Shown here: positions 8,315 through 17,053 of the stretch, one piece after another
How the letters are laid out: each line of letters starts with the position of its first letter
How positions within the stretch are numbered: the first letter of the stretch is position 1
DNA from: an uncultured Candidatus Melainabacteria bacterium
GTDB lineage: Bacteria > Cyanobacteriota > Vampirovibrionia > Gastranaerophilales > Gastranaerophilaceae
DNA: 64,000 bases
Direction: 5' to 3'
NCBI GenBank assembly: GCA_947361615.1
Contig: CANAJP010000003.1
Coordinates: forward strand, 17,432 to 81,431
Notes under the pieces: model-generated
Seen by the model: only the letters and a program-made list of their open reading frames with translations
The model's database searches: none
What the model was told of the DNA's origin: nothing
Translations under genes and position numbers: made by a program

Positions 8315-9213
8315 AGTGTAGACTTAATCAAATTTCTTGCCGTATCAATCGGATTATCCGTATTTTTTACTATTTTACGTGCAAAAGAACCGATTGCAAT
8401 GCCGTTGTAGTTAATTCCACACATTTTAGCGAGTTCTGCGGTTTTGAAATTCGTCCCACCTGAAAGCATTAAATAAACAGGAAGCTTAGCGTTCTGAACG
8501 ATTTCCGCAGCGGCAACGGCTTGAAGTGTAGTTTTGTAATCATCCTGACCGCCGCTCATAGGGAATCCGTCCGCCTGAATTATCGTTGTATAAGGCGCTC
8601 TGCCCTCTATCATTCTTTTAATCCGCGCAACCATCTGCTCATCGCCGAGTTTTCCGCGGCCTGTACAAATACTCAGCATGCCGGAATATACAGAACAAAT
8701 ATACGCCCATTTTTCATTAATTTCGTTCTCATCAAGCCCCATTGCGTGAAACTCGATACAATCAACGCCAAGCGCCAAAATCGGCGGTAAAACTTCTTTC
8801 AAATCCTTTTCTTTTGAATAAAAAGAAATCGCGCCCTTATGGCAAACTTTTGCACAACGACCGCAGCCAATACAGTCGCGCTCTTTAACTTTGCAATAAT
8901 TTATCGCCCGTTGCGGACAAATTTCCTGACATTTGCCACACTGAACGCATTTTCCACTGTCTATTTGCGCTTTAGAAACATGCGGATCATTTTTTATCCC
9001 AACACTAACGCAAATATAAGCGTCTGCAATACCACAATCCTTCAACGCGCACTTTGCGGCCAAGACGATTTCCTCTTTTGCACACAGATCGAAAAACTTA
9101 CACCCTGCCTGCGCATAAAGTTTAACGAGATTATAAACCTCTTCCTCATTTTCATTACCTGCGCCACAAACAAGTTTAAAACATTTTTTCGCTTCCAATA
9201 AATCTTTTAACAT
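8311..9213 (-). CDS. ldpA: LdpA-like iron-sulfur protein (circadian input family)
   Basis: The 300-residue product begins with KCFKLVCGAGNENEEEVYNLVKLYAQAGCKFFDL, close to the FKLICGAS...LAGADCIDV start I recall for cyanobacterial LdpA. Next come two 4Fe-4S cluster motifs (CVQCGKCQEICP and CIGCGRCAKVCH), then a TIM-barrel-like C-terminal domain (DCIEFHAMGLD, LMLSGGTNFKTAELA). In Synechococcus elongatus LdpA senses redox state and modulates circadian period. Here no kai gene is visible and the cell is probably non-photosynthetic, so a redox-sensing or enzymatic role is more likely. Its start overlaps the upstream hydrolase stop (TAATG) and its end overlaps ribF. Confidence 0.75.
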   Translation of the reverse strand: MLKDLLEAKKCFKLVCGAGNENEEEVYNLVKLYAQAGCKFFDLCAKEEIVLAAKCALKDCGIADAYICVSVGIKNDPHVSKAQIDSGKCVQCGKCQEICPQRAINYCKVKERDCIGCGRCAKVCHKGAISFYSKEKDLKEVLPPILALGVDCIEFHAMGLDENEINEKWAYICSVYSGMLSICTGRGKLGDEQMVARIKRMIEGRAPYTTIIQADGFPMSGGQDDYKTTLQAVAAAEIVQNAKLPVYLMLSGGTNFKTAELAKMCGINYNGIAIGSFARKIVKNTDNPIDTARNLIKSTL

Positions 9214-10406
9214 TAGCTTTTAACCAGATATTTATAAATCATATCAGACGCCTCAACAATAAACTCTTTTCCTTTAACAGAGTTATACGGACGGTTTGCA
9301 AGAATTACGACAATATAGCGCTGGCCGTTCGGAGCGTGAACAATTCCCGCATCCCCGAGCATTTTGCCAATATCACCGGTTTTGTGCATAAAATCTGCAC
9401 CTGCCCCGAGCCCCGCAGGAATAAGTCTGTCATTTTTAACATGTGACATATAAGAAATAATTTTTTCACGCGAAGAAACACTCAAGAACTTAGGGTTTTC
9501 GATATTATATAGCAGTCTTCCCATATCACGGGCCGTAATGTAATTCGTACCTTCCATATCAGGAAGCCAGTTATTAACATGCGTTCTAGCAAGTCCCCAG
9601 TCCTTTATTTGCCTGTTAACTGCAGGCATGCCGCCGATTTTGGTCATAAGCATGTTTGTTGCAGAGTTATCGGAGTTTGTAATCATCACCCGCGCAAGAT
9701 TATCAATAGAATATTTAGAATTCTCCGCTTTGTATTGCAAAGCCCCAGAACCCTCTGCACGGAACAAATCTGTCAAAACCATTTCATCATAAATAGATGT
9801 CTGACCGTTTTCGATATTTTTAAACAACGCAACAAGCACCGGAAGTTTAATAATACTTGCAGCCGAAAAAATCTCATCAGCATTAATATCAACATAATTA
9901 TTGTCGTTATAATCCCAGACATAAATTGATGAATGTATAGTCGGATATTCTTGCTGAAGTGCCATCAGACGATTTTTCAAAACATTCATCTGCTGATTTT
10001 CTTTAACAGGTAGCATCTTAGGATTTTTCTTATTAGCACCCTGAATAGTTCTTACACCGAGTGACCAATCATTTGCAAGATATGTTTCGAGCGGGTGAAC
10101 AAGTTTTTCGTAATCGGTAGTTATATGCGAATATCTTGAACCGGATGGAATAGCCTTAATATATTTATTAAACATCGCAGGAATAATAAACATAGCAACA
10201 AGCGAGAAAAACACAAGTGAAATAACCTTATGAATAAGCATATTGCGCTTAACTTTTTTCTTGTTAGGCTTAATCATAACGCGAGGACGATAATTTTCGG
10301 AACGCACATAATAAGGTCTGTCACCACGATAATAACGTTCCCTTGCCTCATAACTCGTTAAATTATTATTATAAAAACTACTATCCCTATAAGCCGGTTG
10401 CGGCAT
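9213..10406 (-). CDS. Membrane-anchored class A beta-lactamase-like serine hydrolase
   Basis: The 397-residue product has a Tyr/Arg-rich cytoplasmic N-terminus and a signal anchor near residues 55-80 (VISLVFFSLVAMFIIPAMF). A periplasmic domain follows with all three serine-hydrolase boxes: SIIK (the SxxK nucleophile), SDN within MITNSDNSATNM, and KTG within MHKTGDIGKM. A GTNYITARDM stretch sits where class A enzymes carry the omega loop, although the canonical ExxxN is not obvious. It may be a beta-lactamase or a penicillin-binding-protein-like enzyme acting on peptidoglycan; resistance cannot be claimed. A strong GGAGGAGAT precedes the ATG, and the stop overlaps the ldpA start. Confidence 0.75.
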   Translation of the reverse strand: MPQPAYRDSSFYNNNLTSYEARERYYRGDRPYYVRSENYRPRVMIKPNKKKVKRNMLIHKVISLVFFSLVAMFIIPAMFNKYIKAIPSGSRYSHITTDYEKLVHPLETYLANDWSLGVRTIQGANKKNPKMLPVKENQQMNVLKNRLMALQQEYPTIHSSIYVWDYNDNNYVDINADEIFSAASIIKLPVLVALFKNIENGQTSIYDEMVLTDLFRAEGSGALQYKAENSKYSIDNLARVMITNSDNSATNMLMTKIGGMPAVNRQIKDWGLARTHVNNWLPDMEGTNYITARDMGRLLYNIENPKFLSVSSREKIISYMSHVKNDRLIPAGLGAGADFMHKTGDIGKMLGDAGIVHAPNGQRYIVVILANRPYNSVKGKEFIVEASDMIYKYLVKS

Positions 10407-10471
10407 ATCTCCTCCAAGTACTCCCTAATTATATTATTAAAAAAATCATTTGGCAAACGTCTTAATAAATA

Positions 10472-11371
10472 TTAATTTTCATCATTTCCTGCCCGCAAGC
10501 TATCAATTTGCGCCTGAATTTCAGACGCTTTTTTCTCTAGCTGATTATAAACCTGTGAGTTAATTTCGCCACCAATGAGAATAAGCAGAGATGTATAATA
10601 AAGCCATACCATCAATACCGCAAAAGCCCCGATAGTACCGTAAACCATATTATAAGTGTTCAGATTATTAACGTAGATTGAAAAACCCCACGAACCGAGC
10701 AGCCAGAATGTGCAGAAAAACCAGGTACCTGGCAGTGCGCTGCGCATTTTAAATCTTTCGTTACCTTTGAGGTTCGGTAAAACATAATAGCTTAAAAATG
10801 CCATAAGGAACAACGCCGAAAACGCAATCGGCCAACGTAAAACAAGGATTAAACCGGCTGTTGGAATAGATATGTGCAAAGAGTCCACAAGCGTTGTGAT
10901 AATCAGTTTACCAAAGACAATCAAGTTTATACTCAAAAACAACACCATTGTGTCCACAAACACCATTATCAATGACAACAATCTGGTATAAAAAAAGTTC
11001 CTGGTTTCATCAACTTTATAGGCACGGTTCAGACCTTTTAATACAACAGCGATACTGTTTGTTGAAAGAAAAAGCGTTACGCAAAAACCAATAACAGCCA
11101 TAATATCCGCGTTTGAAAATATCATAACTTCATTCAACACCGATTTAATAAGGTTAATTGCCTGCGCCGGCATGACATTGTTAAGAAATAACAGTATAGG
11201 CGCCATCATAGACTTATGCCCCATCCAGCCAAAAACAGCCATCAAAAAAAGCATAAACGGAAAAATTCCGATGACCATCATGAACCCCATTTCCGCGGCC
11301 ATACCACAAAAATCGTTACGAATAACAGATTTAATTAATTTTCTTAACCCAATAATAAAATGTCTTTTCAT
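10472..11371 (-). CDS. YihY/BrkB-family membrane protein
   Basis: The 299-residue polytopic inner-membrane protein has about six hydrophobic segments and the family landmarks. These are the early AAEMGFMMVIGIFPFMLFLMA segment, the NSIAVVLKGLNRAYKVDETRNF loop and the late GAFAVLMVWLYYTSLLILIGGEINSQ. YihY/BrkB proteins are widespread, sometimes misnamed ribonuclease BN, and their exact role is unsettled. It overlaps nrnA by 4 bases, indicating coupled translation. Confidence 0.88.
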   Translation of the reverse strand: MKRHFIIGLRKLIKSVIRNDFCGMAAEMGFMMVIGIFPFMLFLMAVFGWMGHKSMMAPILLFLNNVMPAQAINLIKSVLNEVMIFSNADIMAVIGFCVTLFLSTNSIAVVLKGLNRAYKVDETRNFFYTRLLSLIMVFVDTMVLFLSINLIVFGKLIITTLVDSLHISIPTAGLILVLRWPIAFSALFLMAFLSYYVLPNLKGNERFKMRSALPGTWFFCTFWLLGSWGFSIYVNNLNTYNMVYGTIGAFAVLMVWLYYTSLLILIGGEINSQVYNQLEKKASEIQAQIDSLRAGNDEN

Positions 11372-12330
11372 AATCCCAATTTTTCGATTTTTCCTAAAAC
11401 CTTTTCTACAGCACTCTTAACCGGCGCTTTTACAACACAACCTGCAGCAAGTTTATGCCCGCCTCCGCCGAATTCTGCACAAATCGCAGAAACATCAGCG
11501 GTTTTACTACGCATAGAAAATTTTGTTAAGCCGGAACCAATTTCCTTTGCAATAAACGCAATTTCTGTTGATGAAATAGCACGTAATTTTTCGGTCAACC
11601 CTTCCGTGCAATCAGGGCCAACGCCAAATTTTTCGACATCTTTTTTATAAACTTCAGTATAAGCGACTTTATCATCATGCAAAAACACAGCTTTATTCAG
11701 ACAATAATTCTGAAACAAAAAGAAATTTTTCGGATAAGATTCAAAACACTGCTTGTAAACATCATGCGGTTTTACGCCGTATTCAAGTAATCTGGCCGCT
11801 GTTTCAAAGGTTTTTACCGAGGTATTGCTAAACTTAAACGCGCCGGTATCCGTCAAAATAGCGGTGTATAACGCGAGTGCCGAGTCATAATTCAATCTCC
11901 ACCCCAATTTTTGAGCAAGCGAAACAATAACTTCACCCGTCGAACTTGCATCTGGTTCAACGATATTATATTGTGCGTAAGAAATATTCGTTGCATGGTG
12001 GTCTATATTCAACGTCACCGCAGCCTTATCAAAGAAAATTTTAGCCTCATTCATTCTATCAATTGCCGCAACATCAACCGTTATAACCAAATCATAAACA
12101 AGCGATTTATCGATAGTTGCGAAGTATTTTGCGTTCTTAATCGCCGGAAGAAATTCATAAACTGCTGGCAAATTATCAAGCAGCATGTCACATTCTTTTT
12201 TATATTTTTCTTTTATTAAAGAAAACAATCCGCTCATAGAGCCAAGCGTGTCACCGTCAGGATTTATATGTGAAATAATGAGTATTTTTTTTGCACTCTT
12301 TATGATATAATCAATATTATCGCAACTCAT
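11368..12330 (-). CDS. nrnA: DHH-family oligoribonuclease/pAp phosphatase NrnA
   Basis: The product has the DHH phosphoesterase motifs HINPDGDTLGS, TVDVAAIDRM and DHHATNISYAQ, then the DHHA1 motif GGGGHKLAAGC near the C-terminus. NrnA-type enzymes degrade nano-RNAs and/or dephosphorylate pAp with Mn2+. I chose the ATG at 12330 (320 residues) rather than the track's TTG start. Its product begins MSCDNIDYIIKSAKKILIISHINPDGD, as in the family, and the ATG sits exactly 6 bases after a TATCAT hexamer, which suggests a leaderless mRNA. The gene is divergent from dciA. Confidence 0.88.
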   Translation of the reverse strand: MSCDNIDYIIKSAKKILIISHINPDGDTLGSMSGLFSLIKEKYKKECDMLLDNLPAVYEFLPAIKNAKYFATIDKSLVYDLVITVDVAAIDRMNEAKIFFDKAAVTLNIDHHATNISYAQYNIVEPDASSTGEVIVSLAQKLGWRLNYDSALALYTAILTDTGAFKFSNTSVKTFETAARLLEYGVKPHDVYKQCFESYPKNFFLFQNYCLNKAVFLHDDKVAYTEVYKKDVEKFGVGPDCTEGLTEKLRAISSTEIAFIAKEIGSGLTKFSMRSKTADVSAICAEFGGGGHKLAAGCVVKAPVKSAVEKVLGKIEKLGL

Positions 12331-12374
12331 TCTCTGATGATAGCACAAAAGCAGAGAAGAAAACAAGGGCTAGA

Positions 12375-12710
12375 ATGGAAAAAGTTTTATACACGGATTT
12401 TGTAGGCATAGACGAACTTGTTGGGGAACTTTTGAAACAAAAAGAGTTCAAGAAAGCCATGACGCGCTCAAACCTGTGTAAATTCTGGCAAAGCGTGGTT
12501 AATAAAAAATTTGCGGATAAGTCAAAACCATACTCAATGCTTCCGGGGAACGTTATGGTAATAGCCTGCGAAAACGCAATTGTTGCACAGGAACTTTTAT
12601 TAAATAAAACTCAATTGCTTGTAAAATTTCAGCCTTACGCAAAATCGCTGGACATAACAGTTAACGACTTAAAATTTGATGCTAAACGCTGGGTAAAAGA
12701 TACTGATTAA
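12375..12710 (+). CDS. dciA: DUF721/DciA-like protein
   Basis: The 111-residue product has the DUF721 pattern: LCKFWQSVVNKKFADKSKPYSMLPGNVMVIACENAIVAQELLLNKTQLL. This is a tryptophan-centred helix, then a small beta-rich module in which a secreted-looking hydrophobic strand is followed by AQEL. DciA members load or recruit the replicative helicase DnaB and are the common alternative to DnaC/DnaI. The assignment rests on this pattern; the N-terminal extension is short. A weak AAGGGCTAG precedes the ATG. It is divergent from nrnA. Confidence 0.7.
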   Translation: MEKVLYTDFVGIDELVGELLKQKEFKKAMTRSNLCKFWQSVVNKKFADKSKPYSMLPGNVMVIACENAIVAQELLLNKTQLLVKFQPYAKSLDITVNDLKFDAKRWVKDTD

Positions 12711-12761
12711 CATACCCGACAGAGTATGTATTAAAAACCTTTTTTATGCTATCCTTTGTGT

Positions 12762-14624
12762 ATGAAAAAAATGGGTTATGTTGTATTAGTTATAATTCTT
12801 GTGCTTCTTTTTGCAAAAGCCTGCATAAGACGCGATATGCCGGATGCAGAAATAATAAGCGGCGGAGGAACCGAAGAACAACTTTCGTTGAATATTTATC
12901 CTGTGGAACGAAAAAACGTTACAATTAACGGCGTTGACTACTTACAAACAAACGCTCCGATAGGAAAATTCGGCGGAACCTTAATAAATTCCACAATCGG
13001 CGAGGGGCCGAAAACTTTTAACCCATTTAACTCAAAAGACGCAACATCTTCTACATTTGCGGATTTAATGTACGACGGACTTGTGACAATCGACCCTGTA
13101 AGCGGTCAATATATCCCGAAACTTGCAAAATCATTTGAGGTAAAGGGCAACGACTATATTGTCCACCTGCGCCACGGGATAAAATGGTCAGACGGCAAAC
13201 CTATTACAGCAGATGATGTTTATTTTACCTGGAAAAATATAATTCTGGACGGTTTTGGAAATACTTCGACACGCGATTCAATTTCTGTTGACGGTAAACT
13301 TCCGACTGTCACAAAGATTGATGACTACACAGTAAAATTCACTACCCCAAAGCCGTTTGCACCGTTTCTGGCCTCACTTTCGACTGCGATTGCGCCGAAA
13401 CATATATTTGAGCCTGCGGTCAAAAAAGGAAAAGACTTTTTCGACACATTTCTTTCGACAAACGTTAACCTGAAAGACCTTGTAACTTCAGGCCCTTTCA
13501 AACTGGTGGAATATGTTCCTGCACAGCGTGCCGTCTACAAACGGAGTCCTGACTATTACGTAATAAATTCTAACGGCGAAAAACTACCGTATTTGGATAA
13601 AATAACTTACTTAATCGTAGGCGACGCGAATAACGAAGTTTTGAAATTTGAAGGCGGAGAACTTGATGTAATCGGAGTTAAAGGCTCAGATGTCCCGCGT
13701 TTCAAAGAACGTCAGGAAAAATCAGGCTTTTCACTCGTTAACCTGGGCCCTGACACGGGTACAATGTACCTTTCAATGAACCTAAATAACAGATTAAATA
13801 AAGAGGGAAAGCCTTATGTCAATCCGACTAAAAGCAAATGGTTCTGCAACAAAAACTTCCGTGAAGCAGTTGATTTAGCAATTGACCGCGAAAACATGGT
13901 TTATAACATTGCAAACGGATTTGCGAAACCGCTTTTCACGCCTGAAAGCCTTAACTCAATATTTTTGAATAAAGAATTGAAGCCTTACCCGCGCGACCTA
14001 GGAAAAGCACGCGATCTTCTTGAACAAGCAGGATTTAAACAGGACGCAAAAGGCAGACTTCGTGACGCTGACGGAAACCGAGTAGAATTTGATCTGCTTA
14101 CAAACGCAGGCAATGCAGAGCGTGAAGCAATTGGAGTTATGGTCAAAGAAGACCTCGAAAGCCTAGGAATGAAAGTTAACTTCAAACCTATTGAATTTAA
14201 TTCGTTAGTAAACAAACTACTTTCTACATACGACTGGGATATGGTTGTAATGGGACTTACAGGCTCACCGCTTGAACCTAACGGAGGCAAAAACGTATGG
14301 CTTTCTAACGGTGCGCTACACATGTTCAACATGAGAACGCCACAAGAGGCAGGCAAAAACCTCTTGCCGTGGGAAGAAGAACTTGATTACCTTTTTGAAA
14401 AAGGAGCAATCGCACTTTCTTTTAACGAGCGCAAAAAGTTTTATAACCGCTATCAGGAAATAATTTACAACGAAAAACCTATGATTTATCTTTATTCGCC
14501 AATCAGAATTACAGCGATAAGGAATAAATTTAAAAACATCTACCCTACAACACTGGGCGGCGTTATACACAATATAGAAGAAATTTATGTTGATGATACG
14601 GGGGCAGAAAATGGAAATAATTAA
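12762..14624 (+). CDS. Peptide ABC transporter substrate-binding protein
   Basis: A 620-residue family-5 (OppA/DppA-type) solute-binding protein. Recognisable parts are GPKTFNPFNSKDATSS near the N-terminus, the family signature LRHGIKWSDGKPITADDVYFTWK, and the ligand lobe FREAVDLAIDRENMV. The N-terminus MKKMGYVVLVIILVLLFAKAC is a membrane anchor or signal; AKAC is a poor lipobox. I used ATG 12762 instead of the track's TTG. There is no Shine-Dalgarno, but TATCCT lies 6 bases before the ATG, so the transcript may be leaderless. Its 3' end overlaps the permease gene by 14 bases. Confidence 0.92.
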   Translation: MKKMGYVVLVIILVLLFAKACIRRDMPDAEIISGGGTEEQLSLNIYPVERKNVTINGVDYLQTNAPIGKFGGTLINSTIGEGPKTFNPFNSKDATSSTFADLMYDGLVTIDPVSGQYIPKLAKSFEVKGNDYIVHLRHGIKWSDGKPITADDVYFTWKNIILDGFGNTSTRDSISVDGKLPTVTKIDDYTVKFTTPKPFAPFLASLSTAIAPKHIFEPAVKKGKDFFDTFLSTNVNLKDLVTSGPFKLVEYVPAQRAVYKRSPDYYVINSNGEKLPYLDKITYLIVGDANNEVLKFEGGELDVIGVKGSDVPRFKERQEKSGFSLVNLGPDTGTMYLSMNLNNRLNKEGKPYVNPTKSKWFCNKNFREAVDLAIDRENMVYNIANGFAKPLFTPESLNSIFLNKELKPYPRDLGKARDLLEQAGFKQDAKGRLRDADGNRVEFDLLTNAGNAEREAIGVMVKEDLESLGMKVNFKPIEFNSLVNKLLSTYDWDMVVMGLTGSPLEPNGGKNVWLSNGALHMFNMRTPQEAGKNLLPWEEELDYLFEKGAIALSFNERKKFYNRYQEIIYNEKPMIYLYSPIRITAIRNKFKNIYPTTLGGVIHNIEEIYVDDTGAENGNN

Positions 14625-15588
14625 ATATATTCTAAAACGTATTTTACAGACAATTCCTCTGCTTTTTATCGTATCTATCGTAAGTTTTGCACTCATAAGA
14701 CTTTCTCCTGTCGACCCGCTTGCAGAACTCCGCTTGAATCCGTCGATTTCACAGGAAACACTTGAACGCGAACGCCAACGCCTCGGGTTGGATAAAAACA
14801 TTGCGGTTCAATACGGTTTATGGGCTAAATCGTTTGTAAAAGGGGATTTAGGCATAACCTCAAACGGCGAAAGCGTTGCTCAAAAGCTTAAAGAACGAAT
14901 TCCAAACACGCTGCTTTTGACTTCAATCGTAATCTTTTTGACGTGGCTTGTCGGTGTTCCGCTTGGCATAATCGCAGCCGTAAAATGGAAATCTCCACTC
15001 GATAGAATTCTTACCGTTCTGACCAGCATAGGAATGGCGATTCCGTCGTTCTTTTTTGCAGTGTTATTGCTTATTTTTGCGGTAAAAACGGGCTGGTTCC
15101 CGATTGGCGGTCTCACAAGTTCTAACTTTATAGAAATGAATTTAGGCCAAAAAATCTTAGACATAACAAAACACTTAATCCTACCGGTGACGGTTCTTTT
15201 CACTGTTTCACTTGCAGGATTACAACGCCAGATGAGAGCAAACCTACTAGACGTTCTCGATAGTGACTATGTTAAATTCGCACGAGCAAAAGGCGTTAGC
15301 GAATACAAAGTTATTATGAAACACGCGCTTAGAAACGCAGTTAACCCTATGATTACACTTCTTGGCTTTGAATTTGCGGGCTTGCTGAGTGGTGCGGCGC
15401 TTACGGAATATGTGTTTCAATACCCGGGCCTTGGCCGTTTAATCCTTGAAGCAGTCATGAAATCCGACATCAACCTTGTTATGGCGTCGTTAATGATGGG
15501 CGCTATTATGTTAATCCTCGGCAACCTTATCGCAGACCTATTGCTAATATTCACCGACCCTCGCATAAGAACCGGAGGGACTAACTAA
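14611..15588 (+). CDS. Peptide ABC transporter permease (DppB type)
   Basis: The 325-residue polytopic membrane protein begins MEIIKYILKRILQTIPLLFIVSIVSFALIRLSPVDP, the typical DppB/OppB first helix followed by the LxPVDP loop. The permease EAA-type loop is visible as YVKFARAKGVSEYKVIMKHALRNAVNPMITLLG. The ATG at 14611 is preceded by GGGGGCAGAA and lies inside the end of the binding-protein gene; the track's upstream ATG has no ribosome site. It forms the transmembrane channel with the next permease. Confidence 0.94.
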   Translation: MEIIKYILKRILQTIPLLFIVSIVSFALIRLSPVDPLAELRLNPSISQETLERERQRLGLDKNIAVQYGLWAKSFVKGDLGITSNGESVAQKLKERIPNTLLLTSIVIFLTWLVGVPLGIIAAVKWKSPLDRILTVLTSIGMAIPSFFFAVLLLIFAVKTGWFPIGGLTSSNFIEMNLGQKILDITKHLILPVTVLFTVSLAGLQRQMRANLLDVLDSDYVKFARAKGVSEYKVIMKHALRNAVNPMITLLGFEFAGLLSGAALTEYVFQYPGLGRLILEAVMKSDINLVMASLMMGAIMLILGNLIADLLLIFTDPRIRTGGTN

Positions 15589-16628
15589 TGTTTAAAGAAA
15601 TTCTAAACGGTTTAATGAAAGATAAGTTCGCAAAAATTGCGCTCTGGGTGCTGTTTATAATCTATTTTGCACTGGCGTTTGCAAACTTTATCGCACCTTA
15701 CAGCAAAGATTTTTCGGACAGAAGTCTTGCCTACGCGCCACCATCAAAAATCTTCACAATAGACCAAAACGGCAAGTTCTCAAAGCCTTACACATATAAC
15801 TACAAGCGCTCGTTTGATGATAAAAACTTCAATATGTATCAACTCGACCGCTCGCAAAAATATTACCTGAAATTCTTTTCAAAAGGCACTGACGGCAAAC
15901 GCCATCTGGTAAGCGTTCCACAAGGGGGAAACTTATTTTTACTGGGAACAGACATTAACGGACGAGATGTCTTCTCACGCCTACTTTTCGGAGGCAGAAT
16001 TTCAATGACAATCGGATTTCTGGCGCTTTTCGTACTATTCCCGATAGGTATGATTTACGGCGGAATATCAGGCTATTTCGGCGGTAAAGTCGACACCATA
16101 ATGATGCGTATTGCAGAGGGAATTATGTCCATCCCGAGTTTCTATCTTCTCATAATTCTTGCCTCTATTCTTCCGGCAGGAATGACAAGCATTCAACGCT
16201 TCATTCTAATCGTTATAATCCTAGCATTCATAGGCTGGGCAGGCTTCGCGCGGGTCGTTAGAGGTATGGTTTTATCTATAAAAAATCAAGAATTTGTGCA
16301 AGCAGCAAAATCCATCGGAGCGTCAAACTTCCGTATAATCACAAAACATATCCTCCCGCAAACAACTAGCTTCATAATCGTGGCAATAACCCTATCAATC
16401 CCATCCTACATTCTATCTGAATCAGGTCTAAGCTTCCTCGGCCTTGGTATCCAACAACCAGACGCAAGCTGGGGCAATATGCTTAAAGAAGCGCAAGTAT
16501 TCTCAAACATAATATACCGTCCGTGGCTTCTAACCCCGGGGTTCCTAATCTTTATTGCAGTGCTTTCATTCAACCTTGTCGGCGACACTATCAGGGATAT
16601 CCTTGATCCTAAGTCGAAGATAAGGTAA
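15588..16628 (+). CDS. Peptide ABC transporter permease (DppC type)
   Basis: The 346-residue permease has the EAA loop EFVQAAKSIGASNFRIITKHILPQT and the LSFLGLGIQQPDASWGNMLKEA segment of DppC/OppC. It is longer than the usual ~300 residues. An insertion of about 75 residues between the first helix and the core (PPSKIFTIDQNGKFSKPYTY to GTDINGRDVF) should form a periplasmic loop. It overlaps the DppB-type gene as TAATG, with GGAGGG upstream. No ATP-binding subunit follows in this window, so the ATPases must be encoded elsewhere. Confidence 0.93.
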   Translation: MFKEILNGLMKDKFAKIALWVLFIIYFALAFANFIAPYSKDFSDRSLAYAPPSKIFTIDQNGKFSKPYTYNYKRSFDDKNFNMYQLDRSQKYYLKFFSKGTDGKRHLVSVPQGGNLFLLGTDINGRDVFSRLLFGGRISMTIGFLALFVLFPIGMIYGGISGYFGGKVDTIMMRIAEGIMSIPSFYLLIILASILPAGMTSIQRFILIVIILAFIGWAGFARVVRGMVLSIKNQEFVQAAKSIGASNFRIITKHILPQTTSFIIVAITLSIPSYILSESGLSFLGLGIQQPDASWGNMLKEAQVFSNIIYRPWLLTPGFLIFIAVLSFNLVGDTIRDILDPKSKIR

Positions 16629-17050
16629 TTTGTTCGCATCAATTCCGCCGTAATGTTTCGAGTCGAAGCCTTCCGCTCACGTTTGCTTTACATTTGCCGC
16701 TCCTGACAAATTTTAAGCGGTTGTTATCAACAACCGCAAAATTTGAAACGTCGCTATCGTAGTGCTTGCCTGCTTGTCTTGCTCACGCAAGCCATCACGC
16801 AAGCACCGGCTTACGCCCTCTGCTCGCGATAGACGGCACCGTTCGCGTTCGCGGCCGAAAGCGCGGTTTCGCCCGTCGCACGCTCAACTGTCCGCAAGGC
16901 TAGCCTTGCTCCCTGCCTCTGCTCGCAGAGGCAAAAAAAAGACCTTGGTATTCAAGGCCTATCCGTTTAAATAAGAAGAGAGAGCTTTATATGTATATAT
17001 AAAGTTCTCTCAAAATCGAAATTTGCTAGTTTTGTCAAAAATATTACAAA
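16629..17050. other. GC-rich, hairpin-rich intergenic island
   Basis: About 420 bases with no credible gene (the 70-codon ORF on + is Arg/Ser-rich and lacks a ribosome site). The middle is far more GC-rich than its surroundings and packed with inverted repeats. One is a 17-bp hairpin at 16707-16745 (CAAATTTT-aa-GCGGTTGTT / AACAACCGC-AAAATTTG). Another is GTGCTTGC...GCAAGCAC enclosing CTTGC-tcac-GCAAG. There is also a perfect 16-bp palindrome GCAAGGCTAGCCTTGC at 16894, and GCCTCTG-ctcg-CAGAGGC at 16915. It could encode a structured RNA or be a nest of small palindromic elements. Confidence 0.5.
16933..16959 (-). terminator. Rho-independent terminator of the thioredoxin-like gene
   Basis: Read on the minus strand: GGCCTTG-aatac-CAAGGTC followed by eight T. 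It lies about 95 bases after the stop of the thioredoxin-like gene. A second hairpin (GAGAGA.CTTTATAT / ATATAAAG..CTCTC, 16978-17011) lies between and may assist. Confidence 0.6.
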
Positions 17051-17053
17051 ATA

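Noticed and set aside
9213-10406. Calling the serine hydrolase an antibiotic-resistance beta-lactamase
   Set aside because: SxxK, SDN and KTG are present, but the omega-loop Glu/Asn pair is not clear; these motifs also occur in penicillin-binding-type hydrolases.
16762-16974. 70-codon plus-strand ORF in the GC-rich island
   Set aside because: Arg/Ser/Pro-rich translation with no ribosome site; its openness follows from local GC composition and palindromes.
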